Shown here: positions 43,457-53,083 of the stretch, one piece after another
How the letters are laid out: each line of letters starts with the position of its first letter
Numbering within the stretch: the stretch's first letter is position 1
Source of the DNA: Grimontia kaedaensis
GTDB taxonomy: Bacteria > Pseudomonadota > Gammaproteobacteria > Enterobacterales > Vibrionaceae
Reading direction: 5' to 3'
Length of the DNA: 64,000 bases
Assembly: GCF_023746615.1 (NCBI RefSeq)
Contig: NZ_CP082275.1
Coordinates: 2,170,001 to 2,234,000, forward strand
Made by a program: the position numbers and the translations under genes
Notes under the pieces: generated by a model
Told to the model about the DNA's origin: nothing
Databases searched by the model: none
What the model saw: only the letters and a program-made list of their open reading frames with translations

Positions 43457-44645
43457 AGCGAAGCGCCTCGGCTGGACGAACAGAAGCCGCCTTTAACGAC
43501 GGGAACAGGGTTGCAATAAGACTCAGTGCAATAGCACCAATCACGACAGAAAGCACTTGCTCAGGTTTCAAAACCACAGGCAGCGACAATCCGCCCCCCA
43601 GCAAGCTCAGGTTGAATATCGCCATCACTTCGTTGATGTTCAGCGCCAGCACAGAACCGGCAATACCGCCCAATATCGCACCTATCACACCGCTGCTAGC
43701 CCCTTGAACGACGAATAGCGCCACGATGCCGTTGTGATTCATACCTTGTGTTTTGAGAATGGCGACTTCAGATTGCTTCTCCATCACCACCATGATCAAC
43801 GCGGAAATGATGTTAAACGCCGCGACCAGGATGATCAGGCTCAGCATCAATCCCATCATGTTCTTTTCCATTTTTACGGCTTGGAACAACTCACCACGCA
43901 GCGCACGCCAATCGGACCATTCATAGCCCATGCTCTCTGCGACTTTTTCCAGTGTCGGTACGTTGAAAGGCTCTTCAACGAAAAGCCTTAGATCCGATGG
44001 CTGGGAACGGGGAAGACGCATGAGACGAGCGACATCGTTGAGATTACCGAACATCAGTTGATTATCGACATCGGTCGCCGTGTCGTAGAGCCCTGTTACT
44101 GTGAAATTACGTTGAGAAGGAATGCGTCCGACAGGGGTAAACTGGCTGGCACTGGTGATCATCACGCGGACTTTATCCCCCACAGAAACATCCAAATCGC
44201 GCGCCGTTTTGCGCCCCAAAACCAGATTGTAGCTACCTGGCGTCAGTGAATCGAAGTCACCACGAACCATAAATTCACGAATTGGCTCACGCGCGCCGAC
44301 ATCCACGCCAAGTAACTTACCAGCCGAAATGGACTTAGGGCTCTGAACCACGGAGTCAGTGCTGACAATCGGCGCTGTTCCCGTCACGCCTTCAAGACTA
44401 GCTAAGGTGTTAACGTCCGGCGCGTGTTGGGCATCGCCCGCCACAATGGCTTGTGGAATCACACCAAGAATGCGGTGTTTTAATTGGCCTTCAAAGCCGT
44501 TCATCACAGAAAGCACGGTCACCAGCGCCATCACACCAATGGTGATACCCGCAGTTGACATATAAGAGACAAAGCGGCCGAATTTATCGCCGGATCGCCC
44601 CCTCAGATAGCGCAGCCCTATAAACACCGGTAGAGGGTGAAACAT
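43449..44645 (-). CDS. lolC: Lipoprotein-releasing system permease LolC
   Basis: A 398-residue LolC/E-family permease. ATG 44645 is chosen: the product then begins MFHPLPVFIGLRYLRGRSGDKFGRFVSYMS, which fits LolC, whereas the longer frame opens with TTG. Helix 1 (TAGITIGVMALVTVLSVMNGFEGQLK), a periplasmic domain, and three C-terminal helices follow. First gene of lolC-lolD-lolE, needed for all outer-membrane lipoproteins, including LpoB, YcfL and others encoded in this window. Confidence 0.96.
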   Translation of the reverse strand: MFHPLPVFIGLRYLRGRSGDKFGRFVSYMSTAGITIGVMALVTVLSVMNGFEGQLKHRILGVIPQAIVAGDAQHAPDVNTLASLEGVTGTAPIVSTDSVVQSPKSISAGKLLGVDVGAREPIREFMVRGDFDSLTPGSYNLVLGRKTARDLDVSVGDKVRVMITSASQFTPVGRIPSQRNFTVTGLYDTATDVDNQLMFGNLNDVARLMRLPRSQPSDLRLFVEEPFNVPTLEKVAESMGYEWSDWRALRGELFQAVKMEKNMMGLMLSLIILVAAFNIISALIMVVMEKQSEVAILKTQGMNHNGIVALFVVQGASSGVIGAILGGIAGSVLALNINEVMAIFNLSLLGGGLSLPVVLKPEQVLSVVIGAIALSLIATLFPSLKAASVRPAEALRYE

Positions 44646-44887
44646 AAAATGAGATCTCAAAACGTTGTTTCGCAGTAATGAGGTCTGTTGACCTTAGAGA
44701 GAACCACAAAAACAAATAACAATCTTTGGCAAGAAGAATACCTTTTAGGTCAGCTAATTGCCACGAAACCACGTGTGGAACACGGTAATCAGATGCTTTT
44801 TCAAGCTAAACGTTCAGTAATTTAAACTACCTAGCGTTTCAGTCTTGTCTAAGTGCTGTGAAAATAAACACTTCTACAGCAGGCCGA

Positions 44888-44917
44888 TTGGGTAAATTCA
44901 GCCACTGCGGGTATAAT
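44888..44917 (+). promoter_or_regulatory. Sigma-70-type promoter upstream of the PilZ gene
   Basis: TATAAT at 44912-44917 is preceded, 18 bp away, by TTGGGT at 44888-44893. It lies 31 bp upstream of the PilZ start and probably also drives mfd. Confidence 0.55.
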
Positions 44918-44947
44918 CAATAGCACTACAGGGTTTTAGGATTACAG

Positions 44948-45514
44948 ATGAGCCAGGACGAATACTTTTCCGTACATGCGCACCTCAAGATCAATGTTGA
45001 GGTTCTTGGGGACGACGAGCATGTGCCTTCTGAAGCAGAATTTGGCCGAGAAATCCCTGTCGCTTTTCGCATTGCTAGCGAATGTGGAGACCTCGACAGT
45101 GGCGTAGAGAAAGAAATCCAGGCCCTACACCACGATGACAGCCAAGCGCTGACTAAATTTCTGCTTGCGCAGAATCAAAAAATCAACCTGCTGCTCGGCT
45201 TCATGCTATCGCAACAGGACAACCCTAAACTCCGTTATCAAACCGAAACCTTCGGTGCGAGCAGCCTTACTTTCATTGCACGAAAAGCTTTCGAGAAAGG
45301 TCAGCATGTGCGATTGAAGCTCTTTCTTGAGAACCCACCTTCTGCTATTTACTGCTACGGTAGCGTCTACGGCTGCAAAGAAAAAAACGGTAAGTTTGCT
45401 GTTGGCGTGAAATATATTCGCCTTCAAGAAGAAGACAAAGACGTGTTAATACGCGCCGCACTTCATCAACAGCAGAAACTGCTCCGTCAACGCGCATTGG
45501 AAAGAAACAGCTAA
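44948..45514 (+). CDS. plzB: PilZ-domain protein, PlzB-like
   Basis: A 188-residue protein next to mfd, as is V. cholerae plzB (VC1885). It has an N-terminal helical part (residues 1-90, SQDEYFSVHAHLKINVEVL) and a C-terminal PilZ barrel (GASSLTFIARKAFEKGQHVRLKLFLENPP). The usual RxxxR c-di-GMP motif is not seen, which fits reports that PlzB itself does not bind c-di-GMP strongly. Role in motility or biofilm is inferred from the V. cholerae relative. Twelve bp separate it from mfd. Confidence 0.82.
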   Translation: MSQDEYFSVHAHLKINVEVLGDDEHVPSEAEFGREIPVAFRIASECGDLDSGVEKEIQALHHDDSQALTKFLLAQNQKINLLLGFMLSQQDNPKLRYQTETFGASSLTFIARKAFEKGQHVRLKLFLENPPSAIYCYGSVYGCKEKNGKFAVGVKYIRLQEEDKDVLIRAALHQQQKLLRQRALERNS

Positions 45515-45526
45515 GCCCCAGAATTC

Positions 45527-48500
45527 ATGACTAACAACGCATTATTTGATTTGCCTGCTCCTGAAAAAGCAGGAGACACCCGCGTCATCGCTAATCTGAT
45601 CGGCGCCTCTCTTCCCCTGACGGTTGCGACTCTTGCCGAACAGCAGAACCGCTTTATTTTGATGGTGGTGCCGGATAACCAAACCGCCCTCAAGCTACAA
45701 CCTGAGATCAAACAGTTTACTGGTCGCGAGTGTCACGTTTTTCCTGATTGGGAAACCCTGCCCTACGATAATTTCTCGCCGCATCAGGATATTATCTCCG
45801 ACCGCATCGCGCGCCTGTATCAATTACCGCAACAAACCAACGGTGTCTTGCTGATCCCTGTCAGTACACTAATGCAGCGTGTCATGCCGCATTCGTTCTT
45901 GGTTCAGCATGCGTTGATGGTGAAAAAAGGCGATTTGCTGTCGCTGGAAAAACTGCGTTATCAGCTGGAACTTTCAGGCTACCGTCACGTTGATCAAGTC
46001 ATCGAACACGGTGAGTACGCCAGCCGTGGTTCGATTCTTGACTTGTTCCCGATGGGTTCAAACCAGCCTTACCGTATTGACTTCTTTGACGATGAAGTGG
46101 ATACCATCCGCGAGTTTGACCCAGAGAATCAGCGTTCAACACAAGAGTTGGACAGCATCAACCTGCTACCTGCCCATGAATTCCCAACTAATGATGAAGC
46201 AGTTGAGCAATTTCGCGGGCGCTGGCGTGAACGTTTTGAAGCTCGCCGTGAGCCAGAATCAATCTACCAGCAAGTCAGTAAAAAAACCTGGCCGGCAGGC
46301 ATCGAATACTGGCAGCCACTGTTCTTTGATGAAACAGAAACTCTGTTTGATTATCTGCCAAAGAATACCTTGGTACTGACTAAAGGTGATGTGGAATCAG
46401 CTGCCAAACAATTTTTGAGCGATGCGGATTACCGCTATGACCAGCGACGCGTTGATCCTCTTCGTCCGTTGCTGCCACCCAAAGACATCTGGCAAAACGT
46501 TGATGAACTGTTTGGTGCGTTTAAGAACTACCCACGCATTAAGGTTCAAATCAACTCGACGGAAGACAAAGCGGGCAGAACCAACGCTCCCATTACTCCA
46601 CTTCCAGAACTGACGGTTAATCAGCAGCTCAAAGAACCACTGGGCGCGCTAAGACAATTCACTGAAGAGTTTTCCGGCAAAATCATTTTCTCGGTGGAGA
46701 CAGAAGGCCGCCGAGAAGCCATGCTGGACTTGCTGGCACGCATCAAAATTCGCCCAATGGTTTGTGGGTCTCTCAATGAGGCTTTCGACACACCCACCAA
46801 TTTCGCCATGGTTGTCGGCCCAGCTGAAATCGGCTTCCAAAGCGAAAGCCCTTCATTTGCGCTGATTTGTGAAAGCAACTTGCTCGGCGAACGCGTTGTC
46901 CAGCAGCGCCGCCGGGACAATAAAAAAGCCACGACTAACTCTGACACCATCATCCGCAATCTGGCTGAGCTCCAGATAGGACAACCTGTTGTTCACCTTG
47001 AACATGGTGTTGGCCGCTACCTCGGTCTGCAAACCTTGGAAGCCGGTGGTATTACTACTGAATACGTCACGCTCGAATACCAGCAAGGCTCCAAGCTTTA
47101 TGTGCCCGTCGCTTCTCTGCACTTGATCAGTCGCTACAGTGGTGGCGCAGAAGAAACCGCGCCGCTGCACAAGCTTGGTGGTGAAGCTTGGGAGAAAGCC
47201 CGCAAGCGCGCGGCAGAAAAAGTCCGTGATGTGGCCGCTGAACTGCTCGATGTTTACGCCAAGCGCGCCACCAAACCGGGCTTTGCGTTCAAACATGACA
47301 GAGAGGCTTACCTCGACTTCTGCGCAGGCTTCCCGTTTGAAGAAACCGCCGATCAGAAAAACGCCATTAATGCGGTGCTATCTGACATGTGTCAGCCAAT
47401 TGCAATGGACCGTCTTGTTTGTGGTGACGTGGGCTTTGGTAAAACTGAGGTGGCCATGCGTGCCACTTTCCTCGCGGTGAATAACAGCAAGCAGGTGGCA
47501 GTGTTGGTGCCGACTACCCTGCTCGCCCAACAACATTTTGAAAACTTCCGTGACCGTTTTGCTAACCTGCCAGTGCGCGTTGAAGTACTTTCCCGCTTTA
47601 AGTCCGCGAAAGAGCAAAAGCAAATACTGGCAGACAGTGCAGAAGGTAAAGTCGATATCCTTATCGGCACCCACAAGTTGCTGCAAAACGACGTGAAGTT
47701 TAACGATCTGGGTTTGTTGATTGTTGATGAAGAACACCGGTTCGGCGTGCGCCAGAAAGAGAAAGTGAAAGCAATGCGTGCGGATGTCGACATCCTAACG
47801 CTGACCGCGACGCCAATTCCGCGAACCCTGAATATGGCCATGAGCGGTATGCGCGACCTTTCAATTATTGCTACACCCCCTTCTCGCCGACTGGCGATAA
47901 AAACCTTTGTTCGTGAGCGCGAAAAGTCACTAATCCGAGAAGCATTGCTTCGTGAGATCATGCGTGGTGGTCAGGTTTACTTCCTGCACAATGACATTGA
48001 TTCGATTGAGAAAACTGCTGATGAGTTGGCAGAGCTGGTGCCAGAAGCACGTATTACCGTGGCACACGGTCAGATGCGTGAACGTGAACTGGAACGCATC
48101 ATGTCTGATTTCTATCATCAGCGTTTTAACGTTTTGGTGTGTACCACCATCATTGAAACCGGTATCGACGTTCCGACGGCTAACACCATCATCATGGATC
48201 GCGCTGATCACCTTGGTCTTGCGCAGCTTCATCAGCTTCGTGGCCGTGTTGGTCGTTCGCATCATCAGGCCTACGCCTACTTGCTAACCCCTCATCCAAA
48301 ACGCATGACCAAAGATGCGGTCAAACGTCTGGAAGCCATTGCCTCACTCGAAGATTTGGGCGCAGGCTTTACGTTAGCTACCCACGATTTAGAAATTCGT
48401 GGTGCGGGTGAACTTCTGGGTGATGAACAAAGCGGTCAGATTCAGTCGATTGGTTTCACCTTGTATATGGAAATGCTGGAGCAAGCTGTTGAAGCGTTAA

Positions 48501-48991
48501 AAGAAGGCAAAGAGCCATCACTTGACGATCTTCTTAATCAACAGACAGATGTTGAGCTTCGACTTCCGGCATTATTACCCGACGGCTACATCCCGGATGT
48601 CAATACGCGCTTGTCACTGTACAAACGTATTGCGGGAACCAAATCTTCCGATGATATCGAAGAGTTGCGCGTTGAGTTGATTGACCGCTTCGGCTTACTG
48701 CCTGATGCAGCCAATAATTTGCTCAAAGTACAGCAGCTCAAACTGGATGCAGCGAAACTGGGTGTACGTAAGATTGACGCACACGACAGAGGCGGTGTGA
48801 TCGAGTTTACTCAAAACGCCCAAATTGATCCCGGCTTCCTGGTGGGTCTGTTACAATCCCACCCGAGCCGTTTTCGCTTCGAGGGACCGACCAAACTCAA
48901 AATCGTAGAATCGCTCACTGATCGTCGTGAGCGGGTTGAGTTCATCGAAACATTATTAAACCAATTTGCCGAGAATTTATTGGTTGCCTAG
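45527..48991 (+). CDS. mfd: Transcription-repair coupling factor Mfd
   Basis: A 1154-residue translocase close to the 1148 of E. coli. The N-terminal UvrB-like region (LPLTVATLAEQQNRFILMVVPDNQTALKLQ) binds UvrA; the RNA polymerase-interacting domain follows (IGQPVVHLEHGVGRYLGLQTLE); the motor has Walker A GDVGFGKTEVA near residue 630, DEEHRFGVRQKE, TATPIPRTLNMAMSG and the RGRVGRSHHQAYAYLL motif VI. It removes stalled polymerase and recruits UvrA. It follows the PilZ gene by 12 bp and precedes csiV by 35 bp. Confidence 0.98.
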   Translation: MTNNALFDLPAPEKAGDTRVIANLIGASLPLTVATLAEQQNRFILMVVPDNQTALKLQPEIKQFTGRECHVFPDWETLPYDNFSPHQDIISDRIARLYQLPQQTNGVLLIPVSTLMQRVMPHSFLVQHALMVKKGDLLSLEKLRYQLELSGYRHVDQVIEHGEYASRGSILDLFPMGSNQPYRIDFFDDEVDTIREFDPENQRSTQELDSINLLPAHEFPTNDEAVEQFRGRWRERFEARREPESIYQQVSKKTWPAGIEYWQPLFFDETETLFDYLPKNTLVLTKGDVESAAKQFLSDADYRYDQRRVDPLRPLLPPKDIWQNVDELFGAFKNYPRIKVQINSTEDKAGRTNAPITPLPELTVNQQLKEPLGALRQFTEEFSGKIIFSVETEGRREAMLDLLARIKIRPMVCGSLNEAFDTPTNFAMVVGPAEIGFQSESPSFALICESNLLGERVVQQRRRDNKKATTNSDTIIRNLAELQIGQPVVHLEHGVGRYLGLQTLEAGGITTEYVTLEYQQGSKLYVPVASLHLISRYSGGAEETAPLHKLGGEAWEKARKRAAEKVRDVAAELLDVYAKRATKPGFAFKHDREAYLDFCAGFPFEETADQKNAINAVLSDMCQPIAMDRLVCGDVGFGKTEVAMRATFLAVNNSKQVAVLVPTTLLAQQHFENFRDRFANLPVRVEVLSRFKSAKEQKQILADSAEGKVDILIGTHKLLQNDVKFNDLGLLIVDEEHRFGVRQKEKVKAMRADVDILTLTATPIPRTLNMAMSGMRDLSIIATPPSRRLAIKTFVREREKSLIREALLREIMRGGQVYFLHNDIDSIEKTADELAELVPEARITVAHGQMRERELERIMSDFYHQRFNVLVCTTIIETGIDVPTANTIIMDRADHLGLAQLHQLRGRVGRSHHQAYAYLLTPHPKRMTKDAVKRLEAIASLEDLGAGFTLATHDLEIRGAGELLGDEQSGQIQSIGFTLYMEMLEQAVEALKEGKEPSLDDLLNQQTDVELRLPALLPDGYIPDVNTRLSLYKRIAGTKSSDDIEELRVELIDRFGLLPDAANNLLKVQQLKLDAAKLGVRKIDAHDRGGVIEFTQNAQIDPGFLVGLLQSHPSRFRFEGPTKLKIVESLTDRRERVEFIETLLNQFAENLLVA

Positions 48992-49026
48992 AACAAGGCG
49001 ACTGGCTTTAAAAACGGAGTAATGCC

Positions 49027-49851
49027 TTGAAAAAGCTGATTATCCTGCTGCTGTGTGTCATTAGCTGGCCTTCCTTCGCTGAACGTTGGTTCGACGTTGA
49101 AGTGATTGTATTCAAGCGTAACCAGAACCCTGACACTGTTCAGGAAAACTGGCCAGATGCGCAGCCGGACATCAATCTGAGTGGTGCTGTTTCTGTCTTC
49201 GACAAACAAACACTGGCGGCACGTGGTTTGCAAGTGCTTCCTAAAAACCAATGGCAGTTGAATGCGGAATACAATCGGTTGGCTAACCATGCGGGCTTTA
49301 AACCACTAGCGCATGTCGCATGGCGTCAAAACGATGGTGGTCGTGGCGCTATGCCTAAACTGCGCTTCACCGCAGGTCGTAACTTCGGTGATAGCTTCTA
49401 TATTGATGGCACATCAAAAGACGCACCTCTGGTGACCAGTGAATCCGCTCCTGATGGATATCAGCCAACAGACAAAGCCAGTGGCCCAATGTATGAGCTG
49501 GATGGCTTTATTCGTGTGTACGTTCAGCACTACCTTTTCATTGAAACCGACCTAGCTCTTCGTGAACCAGGCGAGCGTAAGGTGCTGAAGGAAGTTCAGG
49601 CTGTGCCATTACCTCTTGATAACCAAGTGGCAACCGAAGTGGAAGGCATCACTGCTGAAGGCTCAGATGTGGCTCCGGTAGTTGAAGGTAGTGCACTGAC
49701 CGGGCTTCAAAAGCTTGAGCGTACTTACTCAGTGGAAAAACACCTCAACTCTTATGCTTTCGAGCAAAAGCGCCGTATGAGAAGCGGTGAAATCCATTAT
49801 CTGGATCATCCACTGATGGGTCTGATTATTCAAGTCACCCGCGTCGAATAA
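49027..49851 (+). CDS. csiV: Peptidoglycan-binding protein CsiV
   Basis: A 274-residue periplasmic protein (signal peptide KKLIILLLCVISWPSFA, cleaved before ERWFDVEVIVFKRN). CsiV of V. cholerae (VC1887, beside mfd) binds peptidoglycan and is needed for PBP1A function with LpoA. The mfd-csiV order is the same. The best start is TTG at 49027, because the ATG at 49022 reads ATG CCT TGA and stops at once; GGAG at 49014-49017 serves both. A terminator follows. Confidence 0.9.
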   Translation: MKKLIILLLCVISWPSFAERWFDVEVIVFKRNQNPDTVQENWPDAQPDINLSGAVSVFDKQTLAARGLQVLPKNQWQLNAEYNRLANHAGFKPLAHVAWRQNDGGRGAMPKLRFTAGRNFGDSFYIDGTSKDAPLVTSESAPDGYQPTDKASGPMYELDGFIRVYVQHYLFIETDLALREPGERKVLKEVQAVPLPLDNQVATEVEGITAEGSDVAPVVEGSALTGLQKLERTYSVEKHLNSYAFEQKRRMRSGEIHYLDHPLMGLIIQVTRVE

Positions 49852-49878
49852 GCGCCTTTTTGAATCAGAACTTTTCTA

Positions 49879-49907
49879 CAACGCCCTCATTTGAGGGCGT
49901 TGTTTTT
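49879..49907 (+). terminator. Terminator after csiV
   Basis: CAACGCCCTCA and TGAGGGCGTTG pair around TT and are followed by TTTTTT. Confidence 0.93.
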
Positions 49908-49956
49908 TCTGTATTTTTAACTAAAACTATAATGATACAAACCAACCGAGCAGACC

Positions 49957-50508
49957 ATGCAAGCAAACCTTGAATTTCAGACTGACCGCCTCATATTACG
50001 GGCACTCAATCAAGTCGATGTCGCGCCGCTCAAAAAAGCCATCGCAGAATCGTCAGACACCATCAGCCCATGGCTGGATTGGTGCCATGAAGGATTCGAT
50101 GATATGGATGCAGAAGCCTGGGTGAATCGTAGTCGTCAGGGCTGGTTAACAGGGGCGAGTTTTGAATTGGCCACATTTGAAATCGAAACAGGAGAACTTG
50201 TCGGTTGCGTTTACCTTTCCAGTATTGATAGCGTCGCAAATATGGCGAACCTTGGGTACTGGATTGCAACAAAATTTCAAGGAAGAGGCTATGCATTAGA
50301 AGCAGTGGAAGCAGCAGCTAATCTTGCCTTCGGCCATCTACTATTAACCCGTTTAGAATTAGTGATGGATCCTGCTAATGAAGCCAGTATCCGCATTGCT
50401 GAGAAATTACGTGCCACCTTTGAATGCCGTGCACGTAACCGCTACATGTATGATGGTGAAGCTCGAGAAGGTCTTGTGTATAGTCTGGTCCCGGACGATA
50501 TTCTATAG
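49957..50508 (+). CDS. GNAT N-acetyltransferase, RimJ/RimL-like
   Basis: A 183-residue acetyltransferase: FQTDRLILRALNQVDVAPLKKAI is the RimJ/RimL group start, and FQGRGYALEAVEA (near residue 108) is the acetyl-CoA loop. NLGYWIATKFQGRGYA and MDPANEASIRIAEKL are characteristic. The substrate may be a ribosomal protein N-terminus or small amine. It lies between csiV and the PhoB-linked c-di-GMP gene, under its own promoter. Confidence 0.88.
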   Translation: MQANLEFQTDRLILRALNQVDVAPLKKAIAESSDTISPWLDWCHEGFDDMDAEAWVNRSRQGWLTGASFELATFEIETGELVGCVYLSSIDSVANMANLGYWIATKFQGRGYALEAVEAAANLAFGHLLLTRLELVMDPANEASIRIAEKLRATFECRARNRYMYDGEAREGLVYSLVPDDIL

Positions 50509-50568
50509 AGTTGATGAAGATATAATCTTGTTTCATTCAAAATCATGCATTATCTCGAAATTAAGACC

Positions 50569-50623
50569 CTGTCATCGAACTGTCACCAAACCTAAAAATC
50601 ACTGTAACAGCCGCTCCTATAAT
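50569..50623 (+). promoter_or_regulatory. Pho-box array with a perfect -10 hexamer
   Basis: Heptamers CTGTCAT (50569), CTGTCAC (50580), a degenerate CCTAAAA (50591) and CTGTAAC (50602) recur at exact 11-bp spacing, as PhoB sites do. TATAAT lies at 50618-50623, nine bases after the last heptamer, the normal spacing for PhoB-activated promoters, which lack a -35. It is 33 bp before the start of the GGDEF-EAL gene. Confidence 0.8.
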
Positions 50624-50655
50624 CGGACTTATTAACAATTAACTGACTAGAAATA

Positions 50656-53040
50656 ATGTTTTCCAGAAATCTACACTGGATCGTGTTCGTTGTTGGTACA
50701 GTTGCGGCTTTATGCAGCGGTTTCGCTGTTTATCAAATCGACGAAAAGCGTCAACAGAGTGCCTTTAACACACTGATTGAGCAACGTCTAAATGGCTTGG
50801 AAAAAGCCCTTTACTCTTTCCATGAGTTGCAGCTCTCCGCTCAGCTCTACCTCCAGACCGACAAAAACCTGAGCAAAAGAAAATTTCAGCAATTTCTGGC
50901 AAGCCGTACGAGAGAAAGTTCGGGCATTCACTCCGTCTTTTGGCTGCCAAAAGTATTCAGGGATTACATTGATGACTTCGAGAATAGAGTCGCCGGTAGT
51001 GAGGACGACTCTTACCACAACTATCAAACCTATCCTCAACCTGATTTTAGATGTGCATGGGCGCTAAGTGATTATGCTTTTCCTGTCCTTTATGTCTCTC
51101 CAGAGAATCAGGTAGAGAACTATATTGGTTGGCGTGCTGAGTCCCAGTGTGAGTTTGCACATGCCATGGAGCGAGCATTTTTCCAACGTAGTCCAGAAGC
51201 GAGCTTTTTCGAAAAAGACGATCATCACGGCGTGCGGTTGTTCTCAGCAGTCATTCTCGAAGAGGAGCTCAAAGGTTACTTGGTCACTTCTATTTATTTC
51301 GATAGCTTCTTTTCTGCTATCTGGCCAGATTACAGCTCACTGGATAACCTTCAAATATCGGTCAGGCCTGAGTTCAGCAACAAAAATGATGATAGCGCCT
51401 TCCTATTTCAGACCGTGCCACAAAACAACAATAGCAATGCTAGAATATTCACAGCGGAGCATTTGGTGAAAATCCCAGGAAGTGAAGAAGGCGTTTGGTT
51501 CACATTTACTTCAGGAGAGGATCATCTAGCTAGTAATCGCTACAGCCTGGTAATGACCGTGCTCGGCTTCTTGCTTACCATAGCCACTAGCTTTTGTATT
51601 TGGTCCTATTCCAGTCGACTCGCACTCGCTAATCAGTTGGTTTCACAACAAACAAAGAAGCTCCGGTTTCAAGCCTATCATGACAGTCTGACGTCATTAA
51701 ACAATCGGCTGTCGTTGGAAAAACGTTTGGAGAGAGAACAATCAAAACTGCAGAACGCTCAAAGCTTTGGTTTCTCCATCCTGTTTATCGATTTGGATCG
51801 CTTTAAAAACGTTAATGACTCACTCGGGCATTTAATTGGGGACAAACTTCTTCAAGCCGTGGCTGATCGCCTTTTTATGGCGACCCAAACTCCAAATAAA
51901 GCGTTTCGTTTTGGAGGTGATGAGTTTGTCGTTTGTCTTCCAGATGTGATCACACAAGATGGTGCTTATCGAAGCGCGAGCGTTTACCTTGATGCCATCA
52001 ACCAACCATACCTCATAGATGGCCACGATATTCAGATTGGCGCCAGTATCGGTATTTCAACCATCAGAGATCACGGCTTTACGCTTTTGGATATTATCCA
52101 ACAAGCAGATATCGCTATGTATCATGCAAAAGAAAGCGGTGCTTCGATTACCTTTTTTCACAGCGATATGCTGGAAAAGGCCCAACAGCGTTTTAATATA
52201 GAGCAAGACCTAGGTTATGCGCTTGAATTAAACCAACTGTCACTGGTATTCCAACCTATCTGTAAGGGGGACAGAGTCCACCATTTCGAGGCCCTACTGC
52301 GTTGGCATCACCCTGAACTGGGTTCTATCTCTCCGATGACTTTCATTCCCATTGCAGAAGACACTAATCAGATTCATGCAATCGGCCGTTGGGTTCTGGC
52401 CCGTGTTTGTCAGCTACTAGGGTATTGGCAAAGAGAATCTGGTGGCTTTGACTATCCGGGGATCACCGTCAATGTCTCAGCCAAACAACTGGTTTCCCCT
52501 GCATTTATCAGTTTTGTGGAATCACTTGTCGAGCAAAACAAAATTGCCCCCTACAAATTGGGACTAGAAATCACTGAATCAACCTTGATGGAAGATGAAC
52601 AGGCCAGCTCACAGGCACTACAAGCATTAAGAAAGGCGGGAGTTAGACTTTATCTGGACGACTTTGGTACAGGGTATTCATCCCTTTCACTATTAGGAGA
52701 ATACGTTTTTGACGTATTGAAAATAGACCGTCACTTCATCACCAACGTAATCGACTCTGATAGAAGCTCTACCAAGCTTTGCGCAGCAATGATCCAATTA
52801 GCGCAAACCCTGGATATGGATGTAGTGGCAGAAGGCGTGGAAACGGAAGAGCAGTTGACGTGGTTATTAGAACAAGGAGATGTTTCTATACAGGGCTACC
52901 TCATCTCACGCCCACTGCCTGTTGAAGAGTTGGTTAACTGGCACCCAGCCTGCGCGATACCAAATCCTATTGAAGCGCTTAACACGACGCCAAAAATCTT
53001 TGCACCGTTCTTGTTAAAACCCCATTTAGGCCAGGCATAA
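50656..53040 (+). CDS. CHASE-GGDEF-EAL c-di-GMP enzyme
   Basis: A 794-residue inner-membrane protein. Helix 1 (about 9-26), a periplasmic CHASE sensor (about 60-280, SGIHSVFWLPKVFRDYIDDFE and YIGWRAESQCEFAHAMERAF), helix 2 (297-320), then GGDEF (motif GGDEF at 420-424, intact) and EAL (motif EAL at 545-547, intact with VNVSAKQL, DDFGTGYSSL and KIDRHF). Both domains could be active, so direction depends on the sensor. Upstream is a Pho-box array, so synthesis or breakdown of c-di-GMP probably responds to phosphate starvation. It recalls PhoB-controlled acgAB of V. cholerae. Confidence 0.95.
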   Translation: MFSRNLHWIVFVVGTVAALCSGFAVYQIDEKRQQSAFNTLIEQRLNGLEKALYSFHELQLSAQLYLQTDKNLSKRKFQQFLASRTRESSGIHSVFWLPKVFRDYIDDFENRVAGSEDDSYHNYQTYPQPDFRCAWALSDYAFPVLYVSPENQVENYIGWRAESQCEFAHAMERAFFQRSPEASFFEKDDHHGVRLFSAVILEEELKGYLVTSIYFDSFFSAIWPDYSSLDNLQISVRPEFSNKNDDSAFLFQTVPQNNNSNARIFTAEHLVKIPGSEEGVWFTFTSGEDHLASNRYSLVMTVLGFLLTIATSFCIWSYSSRLALANQLVSQQTKKLRFQAYHDSLTSLNNRLSLEKRLEREQSKLQNAQSFGFSILFIDLDRFKNVNDSLGHLIGDKLLQAVADRLFMATQTPNKAFRFGGDEFVVCLPDVITQDGAYRSASVYLDAINQPYLIDGHDIQIGASIGISTIRDHGFTLLDIIQQADIAMYHAKESGASITFFHSDMLEKAQQRFNIEQDLGYALELNQLSLVFQPICKGDRVHHFEALLRWHHPELGSISPMTFIPIAEDTNQIHAIGRWVLARVCQLLGYWQRESGGFDYPGITVNVSAKQLVSPAFISFVESLVEQNKIAPYKLGLEITESTLMEDEQASSQALQALRKAGVRLYLDDFGTGYSSLSLLGEYVFDVLKIDRHFITNVIDSDRSSTKLCAAMIQLAQTLDMDVVAEGVETEEQLTWLLEQGDVSIQGYLISRPLPVEELVNWHPACAIPNPIEALNTTPKIFAPFLLKPHLGQA

Positions 53041-53064
53041 AAAAGCTGCCATTTGGCAGCTTTT
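53041..53064. terminator. Bidirectional terminator, GGDEF-EAL/ndh
   Basis: AAAAGCTGCC and GGCAGCTTTT form a perfect 10-bp palindrome around ATTT, between two convergent genes. Confidence 0.92.
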
Positions 53065-53083
53065 CTTTGCCCAGAGCCTACAG

